The translations under genes and the position numbers were made by a program. From the NCBI GenBank assembly GCA_947385375.1, contig CANDKR010000014.1, positions 1-36,734 of the forward strand: a stretch of 36,734 nt of DNA. The letters are read 5' to 3'. The notes beneath the pieces were generated by a model that had not been told where the DNA came from, ran no database searches, and was given only the letters and a program-made list of their open reading frames with translations. Below are positions 25,495 to 32,794 of the stretch, piece after piece. This DNA is from an uncultured Clostridia bacterium (GTDB taxonomy: Bacteria > Bacillota > Clostridia > TANB77 > CAG-508). Each line of letters starts with the position of its first letter. Within the stretch, counting starts at the first letter, position 1.

Positions 25495-25517
25495 AGGTAA
25501 CTAATTTTTAGTTACCT
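25495..25517. terminator. Bidirectional terminator between convergent genes
   Basis: AGGTAACTAA (25495-25504) pairs exactly with TTAGTTACCT (25508-25517), with T-runs and A-runs at the sides, between the symporter and the ABC-F gene. Confidence 0.8.
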
Positions 25518-25536
25518 TAATTTTTTGCCCAAAGCA

Positions 25537-27441
25537 CTAATCTTCTAAGTTTCCATTTAACTCTTCCCACTCTAGCATTTTATTCTCTATTTCCTGTTCT
25601 ATTTCTTGGATTTTTTCTTGTAATTCTTTTAATTTCATATAATCTGTACAATTATTTGTGTCTTCCATTTCTAATTTTAGCAATTTTATTTTGTTTTCCC
25701 CTTCTTCTATTTCTATTTCCAATTTTTTAATCCTATTTTTTCTTCTAGCATTTTCTTTGTCTTTAAAATATTGATTATTTGTTTTCTTTTCCTTATCATC
25801 TATCTTTTTTTCTGATATATTTTCAACATTTATATTATCCTTATATTTGCAATATTCATCATAATTGCCTTTGAAATAAATCACTCCTTCTTGCTCAAAA
25901 GCAAGTATAGAATCTGCTATTTTATTTACAAAATATCTATCATGAGAAACAAATATTAAACTACCTTTATATTCCTTTAATATGTTCTCTAAACTCTCTT
26001 TTCCGACTATATCCATATGGTTAGTAGGCTCATCTAATAAAAGCAAATTAGCTTGTTTTTTAAATATTTTGCATAATTCTAATCTAACTTTTTCACCGCC
26101 AGACAACACTTTGATTTCTTTAAATACGTCTTCACCAGAAAACAAAAATGCTCCCAGTGCTTGCCTTGATTTTGTCATGCCCAAATCTGAAAATTCTTTA
26201 CTAAAATCGTCCAAAACAGTACTGTTCATATCCAAAGAAGATATTTGCTGATCAAAATACTCTTTTATAACATGATAACCAAATTCAAACTCTCCACTTA
26301 TCTTAGGAATATCACCCATTAAAGTCTTTAATAAAGTTGATTTGCCTTTTCCATTTTCTCCAATAATACCAAGTTTTTGCCCTTTATATAATTCGAAGTT
26401 AATTTTGGCAAGTGGCTTATCACCATACCCTATTTGTAAATCTTTTGCTGATACTACTAAATTTCCACTTTCTACTGGTATATCAAAATTTGTGTGAAAA
26501 GTCCTTAAATCATATTTACTAGGCTCTTCAATAATAGTCATATGTTCAATTTGTTTTAATTTTGACATAGCCATCTTAGCCTTACTAGGTTTATATCTAA
26601 ATCGGTCTGCAATTGCTTGTAATCTTTTTATTTCCTGTCTTTGATATTCATAATCTTTTAGCTGTTTCTCATAATTCATGCGCTTTTGTTTTTCAAAATC
26701 AGAATAATTACCTTTATATTCTCTAAGCTCTGCATATTCAATCTCATAAACCTTATTCACAATCTTGTCTACAAACATTCTATCATGTGAAACTATGACT
26801 ACTGCTTTAGGATAATTTTTTAAATAACTCTCTAACCATTCTATTGTAACTATATCTAAATGGTTAGTTGGCTCATCTAATAGTAAAATATCTGGTTTAC
26901 TAAGTAGCAGTTTAAGAAAAGCTATCTTAGTCCTTTGTCCACCTGAAAATTCACTAATTTTTTTTGCTTTATCAGCATCTGAAAATCCAAATTTTTTTAT
27001 TGCTATCTCATATTCTTTTTTATATGTATATCCATCATTTCGCTCATATCTGTCAAGACTTTCAGTATACTCTTTTATCAATTTTTCGTCTGTACTATTC
27101 TGCAAACTCTCTTGCAATTTATTGATTTTTTCTTCTAATTTTATAATTGCATCATAAGATTTTAAAATTTCTTGAAGAAAAGTATTTTCTGTATTTTCAA
27201 ACTCTACTTGTTTTAAATAACCAATGTTTATAGTACCTTGCTTATATACTCCAAATTTTTCTTCACCTATGCCCTCTCCTAGCATATCATTATCAACTAT
27301 TGCTTTTAGCAAGGTAGTCTTTCCAGCACCATTGTTACCAACAATAGCAATCTTATCTTTTTCTTTTATTTCAAAATTAATTTCTTCTAATATTGTCTCA
27401 GCTCCATACGACATAGAACCATTAACAATTTTATAATTCAT
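25537..27441 (-). CDS. ABC-F family ATPase (YdiF-like)
   Basis: 634 residues with two ABC domains and no membrane segment. Walker A GNNGAGKTT and GENGKGKST, signatures FSGGQRTKIA and LSGGEKVRLE, and Walker B LLLLDEPTNHLD and LLLLDEPTNHMD. The interdomain linker (about 245-315) is the ribosome-reaching P-site tip region of ABC-F factors. A charged coiled-coil C-terminal extension follows residue 520. Family members act on the ribosome in translation or in antibiotic protection. The data do not tell which. Confidence 0.9.
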   Translation of the reverse strand: MNYKIVNGSMSYGAETILEEINFEIKEKDKIAIVGNNGAGKTTLLKAIVDNDMLGEGIGEEKFGVYKQGTINIGYLKQVEFENTENTFLQEILKSYDAIIKLEEKINKLQESLQNSTDEKLIKEYTESLDRYERNDGYTYKKEYEIAIKKFGFSDADKAKKISEFSGGQRTKIAFLKLLLSKPDILLLDEPTNHLDIVTIEWLESYLKNYPKAVVIVSHDRMFVDKIVNKVYEIEYAELREYKGNYSDFEKQKRMNYEKQLKDYEYQRQEIKRLQAIADRFRYKPSKAKMAMSKLKQIEHMTIIEEPSKYDLRTFHTNFDIPVESGNLVVSAKDLQIGYGDKPLAKINFELYKGQKLGIIGENGKGKSTLLKTLMGDIPKISGEFEFGYHVIKEYFDQQISSLDMNSTVLDDFSKEFSDLGMTKSRQALGAFLFSGEDVFKEIKVLSGGEKVRLELCKIFKKQANLLLLDEPTNHMDIVGKESLENILKEYKGSLIFVSHDRYFVNKIADSILAFEQEGVIYFKGNYDEYCKYKDNINVENISEKKIDDKEKKTNNQYFKDKENARRKNRIKKLEIEIEEGENKIKLLKLEMEDTNNCTDYMKLKELQEKIQEIEQEIENKMLEWEELNGNLED

Positions 27442-27466
27442 TGTTCTACTCCTGTTTTATTCTATG

Positions 27467-27904
27467 CTATGCTATCAAATTCATTATACCATATGATATA
27501 AAAGGACTAGCATATATAGTTATGTATATTAATGTTATCCATGGCTGATAGTCTATATAAAATTCTTTAAAAGTTAAAGACCATGGGTGTTTTATTATTA
27601 CCCATCCTATTAAGTCAAATACAACAGTTATTGTACCCCAAATAATTGAAGTAGCAATAACATTTGGTAATATCACTACATCTAATCCAGAAAAATAAAT
27701 ATATGAAAATATAGGAAATATTATTATATTATATAAAGGATGCCAAGGTTTAGTTTTTTCATAACCCTCTCCCATTCCTGGTCCCTCTTTCATTGATGTC
27801 ATATGCAATACCAAAATATTAAAAATCGTATGTAATACACCAATACTTGTTACTATAAAATATGCTACCCAATACCATAACATTGAAAACCCAAAATTTT
27901 CCAT
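27467..27904 (-). CDS. Four-helix integral membrane protein of unknown function
   Basis: 145 residues with four membrane helices and conserved-looking Trp/His/Pro stretches (YEKTKPWHPLYN, WVIIKHPWSL, YQPWITLIYITIYASP). I do not recognise the family. GGGG lies upstream of the ATG. It is followed by the ABC-F gene after 26 bases and preceded by the TfoX-N gene, and the three may be one transcript. CCTGG at 27777-27781 is intact and in frame. Confidence 0.6.
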   Translation of the reverse strand: MENFGFSMLWYWVAYFIVTSIGVLHTIFNILVLHMTSMKEGPGMGEGYEKTKPWHPLYNIIIFPIFSYIYFSGLDVVILPNVIATSIIWGTITVVFDLIGWVIIKHPWSLTFKEFYIDYQPWITLIYITIYASPFISYGIMNLIA

Positions 27905-27924
27905 TTATCTATTACCCCTTAACT

Positions 27925-28239
27925 TTATTTCTTCCTTGGCTTAGGAAGTGGTGTTATCTTTTCTACTTCTCTAAGAATTTCTTTACAGAATTCAATATTA
28001 TCAATATCTAACACATAATGCTCTTTGGCACCTTTATATGGATATCCTGTTTCTGCATCTTTCATTTTCTCTTCAATACAATCTAACTTCTTGACAAAAG
28101 GCGTATTATCACACACAGTAATAACTGGCTTATCATTAATATAAACCATATACTCTCCAAACATCTTCTTATATCTTACTTCACCTATATCTTTAATCTG
28201 CTCACATACATATTCTATATATTCATTTGTTGTAGCCAT
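27925..28239 (-). CDS. TfoX/Sxy N-terminal domain protein
   Basis: 104 residues. EVRYKKMFGEYMVYINDKPVITVCDNTPFVKK and EHYVLDIDN fit the TfoX N-terminal domain (YjhX/TfoX-N type). Proteins with this domain alone are common in Firmicutes and have no clear link to competence. AGGAGAAATAAA precedes the ATG at 28239. Basic C-terminal tail. Confidence 0.82.
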   Translation of the reverse strand: MATTNEYIEYVCEQIKDIGEVRYKKMFGEYMVYINDKPVITVCDNTPFVKKLDCIEEKMKDAETGYPYKGAKEHYVLDIDNIEFCKEILREVEKITPLPKPRKK

Positions 28240-28311
28240 TTTATTTCTCCTTTTCCTTACAAATTATAGATACAATATAACACATTTATTAGCTTTTAAC
28301 AACAAAAAAAT

Positions 28312-28344
28312 GAAAAGCTTTCCTTATATTTAAGGAAAACTTTC
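28312..28344 (-). terminator. Terminator once serving the tRNA-Gly gene
   Basis: TTTCCTTA and TAAGGAAA pair, with an outer GAAA/TTTC, and seven U follow on the minus strand. It lies 3 bases from the left attachment repeat, so before integration it would have followed the tRNA-Gly 3' end directly. Confidence 0.65.
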
Positions 28345-28346
28345 GA

Positions 28347-28357
28347 TGGAGCGGGTA
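28347..28357. repeat. Left attachment repeat (displaced tRNA-Gly 3' end)
   Basis: TGGAGCGGGTA equals 35610-35620, exactly CCA, discriminator and acceptor strand of tRNA-Gly. It overlaps an inverted repeat (28351-28360 with 28376-28385, one mismatch) that could bind integrase. Confidence 0.75.
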
Positions 28358-28419
28358 ACCGGAAGTGAATTTTCTGGTTACTCGCTATTTATTTGATTTT
28401 GTTTGTGTTTTTGTGTGAG

Positions 28420-28442
28420 TTGTTGACAAGTTTGTTAACAAC
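28420..28442. repeat. Candidate integrase arm sites, left end
   Basis: TTGTTGACAA (28420-28429) and TTTGTTAACAAC (28431-28442). The same decamer occurs twice at the other end of the element (35448-35457 inverted, 35489-35498 direct). Confidence 0.5.
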
Positions 28443-29786
28443 TTATATTTTTTTAATATTCAAATTCCATTCTATAAATTTATCATAAGTTCCAACAGTA
28501 TTATATAATTCTTCCAGTATTTCGTCTTTTTTGTCAGGATTACATTTTAAATAACATCTAATATTAAAAACTTGAAGTGTTGTAAGCAAACATATTTCTT
28601 GTTGTTTCGCATATTTTAACATTTGATTAGGAAAAGTATTCTTCCTATTTTCAAGTTCTTTATCTTTAAATGCATTTACTATCAAAAAACCTTTTGGTAA
28701 TATATCGTGTTCTATATGATACATAGATTTCCATTTAACGGTTTGTGATGTGTGTTTTTCTGTTGCACTACCATCTACACCTTTAACTTCAACAATAGCA
28801 ACTTTATCATTATATGATATAATTATATCTTCGTCTTTAGAACTTTCGTCATATTTTAATATATTAAATCCCATTTGTTTTAATTCAGCAACAACTGTTT
28901 TTTCTAAAGAGGTACCCGAACCAGTAAAAATTATCTTTTCTTCTTGAGTTTTTCTCAATTTTTCTTCTTTTACTTCAATACTTTTTTGTAATAAATTCAA
29001 CTTTTCTTTTTCTGTTTCTATACTATTTATAATATCTTTTTCATTAGGTAATAAGTATTGCTTTGAATATTCTGGTAAAATTATTTCTTCATTATTACTT
29101 AATTTTTTTGCTAAAGTGTAAATATCATCAAAATACTGTTTTTCTAATTTTCTTCCGTTTTCTTGTGTTAATTTATCAAAATCTAAAGATGGCAAAAAAA
29201 GCATTATACCATTTTTTATTTTTTCAAAAAAGCCAACTACTTTCTCTGTATTCTTTATATTCAATAAAGTTTTATCATTATCAATATTTTCATATACTGT
29301 TGAATATTTAAAATTATTTGAATATTTTTTATAAAACTCTTCTATCTTCTTGTTTTTTAATGTAGTTTCTTTACCAGTTAGCTTTAAGGTTTTTAATTTT
29401 ATTGGTAATATTTCTGATGAATGTATATCTGCAACAATATTAGTAACACTTGTATTTCTTCCTGTTCCAGAATATTCTTTTCTACCAGTATATCGATACC
29501 TATAATCATCATTTCCATTTAAAATGACAACAGGTTTACCACTATTTAAAAACTCTAATAATTCATTTCTCCTTTTTTCCATATCTAATATTATTTTAGA
29601 AGAATCATATCTAGTAAATTCAGGCATCCCATTGAAATAACCACTTATCTCATATTCATTAAATACTTCTTCTAATTGCAATATTATCATATCACATTCT
29701 AAAATTGTATTATCATCAAAAAGGGTTATTTCTTTCATATTTCTATGTACATACTCTGAATAACAAGCAAGAAATCCCAATTCCAC
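28443..29786 (-). CDS. Uncharacterised protein with C-terminal PD-(D/E)XK nuclease-like domain
   Basis: 447 residues starting at GTG (29786), 7 bases after AGAGGTG. The N-terminal half (1-240) looks like a Rossmann or amidotransferase-type alpha/beta region (LGFLACYSEYVHRN, DMIILQLEEV, KPVVILNGNDDY) without catalytic residues that I recognise. A coiled coil at about 250-287 follows. The C-terminal domain (about 290-410) has E295, D320 and E333-V-K335 in VAIVEVKG, the PD-(D/E)XK pattern. It follows the methyltransferase gene by 12 bases and is thus part of the R-M operon. It may be a second nuclease, a modification-dependent nuclease or an accessory factor. No named family recognised. Confidence 0.65.
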   Translation of the reverse strand: MELGFLACYSEYVHRNMKEITLFDDNTILECDMIILQLEEVFNEYEISGYFNGMPEFTRYDSSKIILDMEKRRNELLEFLNSGKPVVILNGNDDYRYRYTGRKEYSGTGRNTSVTNIVADIHSSEILPIKLKTLKLTGKETTLKNKKIEEFYKKYSNNFKYSTVYENIDNDKTLLNIKNTEKVVGFFEKIKNGIMLFLPSLDFDKLTQENGRKLEKQYFDDIYTLAKKLSNNEEIILPEYSKQYLLPNEKDIINSIETEKEKLNLLQKSIEVKEEKLRKTQEEKIIFTGSGTSLEKTVVAELKQMGFNILKYDESSKDEDIIISYNDKVAIVEVKGVDGSATEKHTSQTVKWKSMYHIEHDILPKGFLIVNAFKDKELENRKNTFPNQMLKYAKQQEICLLTTLQVFNIRCYLKCNPDKKDEILEELYNTVGTYDKFIEWNLNIKKI

Positions 29787-29798
29787 ATTTAATCACCT

Positions 29799-30770
29799 CT
29801 ATTCTTCAAAATTCATTGCTTTCACAATATTTTCTGCAATTCTGTTTATAACAGGAACAACTACACTATTTCCAGCTTGTTTATATAATTTAGCATCACT
29901 CATATTATCTGGCAGTTTATAAGTTTTTGGGTAACCTTGAGCATAAAAGCACTCTATTGGTGTAAGTTTTCTAATTCCAAATTCAGTTTTAATTAAAGGA
30001 ACATTGTGTCCACCTTCACCCATATTAGCAGTTAAGGTAGGTACTAAATTACTTTGATTTTTTCTAACATACTTTCTACGCCATTGATAAACTGTATTAT
30101 CATCGTTCATCTCATCTGTTAATAATTTGTACATATTTCCTTTATATTTACCTTCTGTGTAATAATATTTATCATCAACTTTATTATCAAAATTAAATAC
30201 TTTTTTTATAGAATTGTTTAATTCAATAGGTAATGGCATTTGAAAATTATCATAATCTTTTTTATCTCTAAAAGCAACAATATAAATTCTTTCACGATTT
30301 TGAGGAATATTACCATATTCACAAGCATTCAACACTTGGTATCTTATTTTATCTTTATAACCAGCTTTTTCCAAACACTCAATTATTGTTCTAAAAGTTT
30401 TTCCATTATCGTGTCCAACCAAATTTTTTACATTTTCTAAAAAAATTACTCTAGGTTTTCTTTCTTTAAAAATTCTTTCCATTTCAAAAAATAAATCGCC
30501 AGTTCTATCATCTTCAAAACCTTTTCTGTAACCAGCAACTGAAAAAGAAGTACAAGGAAAACCGCCAACCATTATATCAAAGTCTGGTATCTCTTCTAAC
30601 TTAACATCGTGTATATCTCTGCAATCAACTTTATTATTAAAATTATTTTCATAAGTTTGTACTGCATATTTATCAAATTCATTAGCATACGAAATCTCAC
30701 ACTTATTAGTTTGTAAAAAACCTAAATCTATTCCTCCAACACCTGCAAAAAGGCTACAAATTTTGTACAT
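29799..30770 (-). CDS. DNA (cytosine-5) methyltransferase
   Basis: 323 residues, similar to M.HhaI length. Motif I SLFAGVGGIDLGF, motif IV GGFPCTSFS with catalytic C73 (usual PCQ written PCT), motif VI FLENVKN, motif VIII QNRERIYIV, motif IX and X LTPIECFYAQGYP and AGNSVVVPV. The variable target recognition region is about 180-265. It has no N-terminal HTH like those of self-regulating M.SsoII or M.EcoRII. AAAGGAGG lies 10 bases before the ATG at 30770. Specificity probably GCNGC, inferred from the neighbouring endonuclease and the palindrome at 30793-30806. Confidence 0.9.
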   Translation of the reverse strand: MYKICSLFAGVGGIDLGFLQTNKCEISYANEFDKYAVQTYENNFNNKVDCRDIHDVKLEEIPDFDIMVGGFPCTSFSVAGYRKGFEDDRTGDLFFEMERIFKERKPRVIFLENVKNLVGHDNGKTFRTIIECLEKAGYKDKIRYQVLNACEYGNIPQNRERIYIVAFRDKKDYDNFQMPLPIELNNSIKKVFNFDNKVDDKYYYTEGKYKGNMYKLLTDEMNDDNTVYQWRRKYVRKNQSNLVPTLTANMGEGGHNVPLIKTEFGIRKLTPIECFYAQGYPKTYKLPDNMSDAKLYKQAGNSVVVPVINRIAENIVKAMNFEE

Positions 30771-30792
30771 TTATAAATTCCTCCTTTAGTAT

Positions 30793-30806
30793 TGCGGCGC
30801 GCCGCA
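30793..30806. promoter_or_regulatory. 14-bp palindrome with two GCNGC sites at the methyltransferase start site
   Basis: TGCGGCGCGCCGCA is a perfect palindrome of G and C in AT-rich DNA. It contains GCGGC (30794-30798) and GCCGC (30801-30805). The best -10 (TAGAAT, 30817-30812 on the minus strand) places transcription start at about 30804-30806. Confidence 0.6.
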
Positions 30807-30823
30807 TTTTTATTCTATATATA

Positions 30824-30842
30824 CAGAGTATTTAACACTCTG
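30824..30842. promoter_or_regulatory. Dyad operator upstream of the methyltransferase gene
   Basis: On the minus strand CAGAGTGTTAAATACTCTG, with perfect CAGAGT/ACTCTG arms. It lies 5 bases after the endonuclease stop, over the -35 area of the methyltransferase promoter. A near-identical copy is at 31383-31400. Confidence 0.65.
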
Positions 30843-30846
30843 CCTT

Positions 30847-31371
30847 TCATTGTTTCTCAATTATTTTGCCTCTGCGTATATCAAATACTACAGTTGGCTC
30901 TAATTTCTTTGCGTTAATAATTGCTTCAATTATTCTTATATGTGGTCTTTTTCCTACTTTTTGATAATCTTCTACTGTTGCCACTCTTGAAACAGGTAAT
31001 TTTTTCAATTCTTCCGAATTAACTCCTGTATCATAAACATATAGTATATTCAAGTCTAAATCAAATCTTAAAAATACTAAATCATCAAATTCGCATCTTG
31101 GTCCAAAACTACTTAAATCATATTCATAATTACTTGTAGCTTTAAATTCAATTTTTCTACCATCTGCTGATTTTGCATCTCCACCAGTACTTTTATTCCA
31201 AAGTAAATTTAAACAATAACAACCCATAGGCTCGCTAATTGCATCTGGCATATTGATTCCTCTTGACACTAAACTTTTTACATATGTATTCAAATCTTTC
31301 CATTTGAAATATGCATCACAAGTTTGTTGAATTCTTGGCTCATCAATTCTAATTAAATATTCATCGTTCAT
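30847..31371 (-). CDS. Type II restriction endonuclease, Bsp6I-like
   Basis: 174 residues. GGDAKSADGRKIEFKATSNYEYDL carries D65 and E75-F-K77, the PD-(D/E)XK site; the flanking DLSSFGPRCEFDDLVFLRFDLD and VSRVATVEDYQKVGKRPHIRI resemble the Bsp6I endonuclease family, which cuts GC^NGC and is about the same length. That match is from memory and not computed. It lies directly upstream of the C5-methyltransferase gene, the expected partner. No clear Shine-Dalgarno sequence is seen and the dyad operator lies 12 bases before the ATG, so translation may be weak or controlled. TATAAT at 31412-31407 is the likely -10. Confidence 0.7.
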   Translation of the reverse strand: MNDEYLIRIDEPRIQQTCDAYFKWKDLNTYVKSLVSRGINMPDAISEPMGCYCLNLLWNKSTGGDAKSADGRKIEFKATSNYEYDLSSFGPRCEFDDLVFLRFDLDLNILYVYDTGVNSEELKKLPVSRVATVEDYQKVGKRPHIRIIEAIINAKKLEPTVVFDIRRGKIIEKQ

Positions 31372-31382
31372 ATTTTTACCAT

Positions 31383-31400
31383 CAGAGTGTTAATACTCTG
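31383..31400. promoter_or_regulatory. Dyad operator upstream of the endonuclease gene
   Basis: CAGAGTGTTAATACTCTG, the same dyad as at 30824-30842 with one A fewer. It starts at the predicted transcription start (about 31400, from TATAAT at 31412-31407) and ends 12 bases before the ATG. Confidence 0.65.
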
Positions 31401-31450
31401 CTTTGCATTATATTACATATTTCATACTTTTTCCACTAATTTACAAAAAT

Positions 31451-31984
31451 TTATACAATATTATTTTCTAATTGTTCAAGTTGATACTCCATATTATCTT
31501 TTATTTTATAAAAAATATCTAATGAAAACTTTATAATATCTTCAAATTTGCTATCAATAGTTAAATTAGCATTATGATATTTATTTATATAATTTATCAA
31601 AATCTTTTTTTCAGTTAATGTAATAAATTTTGTAATATCTTCTTGATTCCAATTATGCAACACTGTCAAATGAATAAAATAACATCCAATCTGATATGTT
31701 ATTTCTTCCCATCCTTTAAAACTATTGTTTTGCGCAAAATTAACCATTTCTCTTTCTGTTACTTTCCATTTAAAACCTTCAAAAAAGCTATTTAATATTC
31801 TTTCTCTTTCTATTTGATTTTGATTTAATAAATAAAATGTTCTAATGTATAACTCTAATTCTTCTCTCAATGTTCCAATAACTTTTTTATAAAGTTTATT
31901 TTCATAAAGCCATTGAATAGCAATTTCATTTTCATTTGAACTTTCTCTAACTATATCACAATATTTTTTTATATTATTTATCAT
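31451..31984 (-). CDS. Conserved-looking helical protein of the R-M island
   Basis: 177 residues, almost all helical by eye and Trp-rich. WLYENKLYKKVIGTLREELELYIRTFYLL, WKVTEREMVNFAQ, GWEEITYQIGCYFIHLTVLHNW are the notable stretches; I have a memory of similar proteins near restriction genes, without a known function. It is perhaps HEPN-like in being all helical, but no clear RxxxxH motif. GGAGTAG lies before the ATG. Its stop is about 80 bases upstream of the endonuclease gene, which has its own dyad and promoter. Confidence 0.6.
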   Translation of the reverse strand: MINNIKKYCDIVRESSNENEIAIQWLYENKLYKKVIGTLREELELYIRTFYLLNQNQIERERILNSFFEGFKWKVTEREMVNFAQNNSFKGWEEITYQIGCYFIHLTVLHNWNQEDITKFITLTEKKILINYINKYHNANLTIDSKFEDIIKFSLDIFYKIKDNMEYQLEQLENNIV

Positions 31985-32125
31985 AACTACTCCATTTCAT
32001 AATTTTTCTAGCACTATAATATCAAATATACACCTTACTTTCAATTTATCATTTATTATATATTAACAAATTTTAATTTTTTTACACAAAATTTTCTTTG
32101 ATATTTCAGCATTTTCAAGCTATTG

Positions 32126-32263
32126 TTGCGTCACACGCAATATTTTATGTTTTTTCACATTCTTAATCAGTTTTTGAGTAATTTTTATAAAAAATAAGGA
32201 CAAAAACAGCATTTTCTATCTAAAAAGTTGCATATGGCGCAATTTTTGTTGCGTCACACGCAA
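32126..32263. repeat. Two copies of a 15-bp dyad, TTGCGT-CAC-ACGCAA
   Basis: TTGCGTCACACGCAA occurs at 32126-32140 and 32249-32263, each a perfect 6-bp arm dyad with a 3-base centre. A related weaker dyad (TTGC...GCAA) is at 32228-32242. They lie in the gene-free region ahead of mob. Confidence 0.6.
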
Positions 32264-32426
32264 CTTTGATCTTTTTGCATTGTTTACATAAAAATGCTAT
32301 TCTTATATTGTAAATCGCAAACAATTCAAATTTATATAGATTTCTTATAAGAAAATACAAAAGATGTGTAACTTATTTAATAATATACGCGTGATTATTA
32401 GATAGCTTACAAAGAGATACTTAAAA

Positions 32427-32486
32427 GAAAAATTGGCTAGACAATTTTTCTAACATCAAAAGTCCTCTACTTAAAGGACTTTTGAT
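32427..32486. repeat. Two hairpins in the gene-free control region
   Basis: GAAAAATTG (32427-32435) pairs with CAATTTTTC (32442-32450). ATCAAAAGTCC (32455-32465) pairs with GGACTTTTGAT (32476-32486). Both are perfect. The second shares AAAGTCCTCTA with the hairpin of the oriT candidate. Confidence 0.6.
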
Positions 32487-32550
32487 ATTAAAATAAACGA
32501 TAAAACTATATAATGTTGCAACTTATATATGTTTTGGAATTTATTTTAAT

Positions 32551-32631
32551 TAGCATAATCAATTTCTCTATTGCTCCTCTATATAGAGAACTAAAATTGA
32601 TTATGCTAGGGGATATTAGGGGTATCCCCTA
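32551..32631. repeat. Large inverted repeats next to the oriT candidate
   Basis: TAGCATAATCAATTT (32551-32565) pairs with AAATTGATTATGCTA (32594-32608). The next hairpin is TAGGGGATA (32607-32615) with TATCCCCTA (32623-32631). Together with 32427-32486 the segment 31985-32790 holds no gene but many dyads. Confidence 0.65.
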
Positions 32632-32633
32632 AT

Positions 32634-32680
32634 CATACAGAGGACTTTTTCAAAGTCCTCTAGTATGTTATAGCAAAAAA
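32634..32680 (+). other. Candidate oriT of MobV type
   Basis: CATAC-AGAGGACTTT-TTC-AAAGTCCTCT-A-GTATG forms a 15-bp hairpin (32634-32667), followed by TTATAGC. TAGTATG/TTATAGC resembles the pMV158-family nick site TAGTGTG/TTATAC. It lies 115 bases upstream of the MobV gene, where such origins usually lie. Predicted nick: between 32667 and 32668. Confidence 0.6.
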
Positions 32681-32794
32681 ATTGCTTATGTAATTTAAGT
32701 CAAAAGACAAAGCTAGAATTTTAGCAATACTTCGTAGCTCTTCTTAAAAAGTGCACTTTTACAATTAAATATTCTTGTGAAAGGAAAAAGATAT

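Noticed and set aside
6621..27781. The idea that every CCWGG in this sequence was altered
   Set aside because: CCTGG is intact and in frame at 6621-6625 and 27777-27781, and several copies are intact in the GC-rich genes.
32100..32700. A CRISPR array in the repeat-rich gene-free region
   Set aside because: The repeats are few, are dyads of different kinds and are not regularly spaced, and no cas gene is near.
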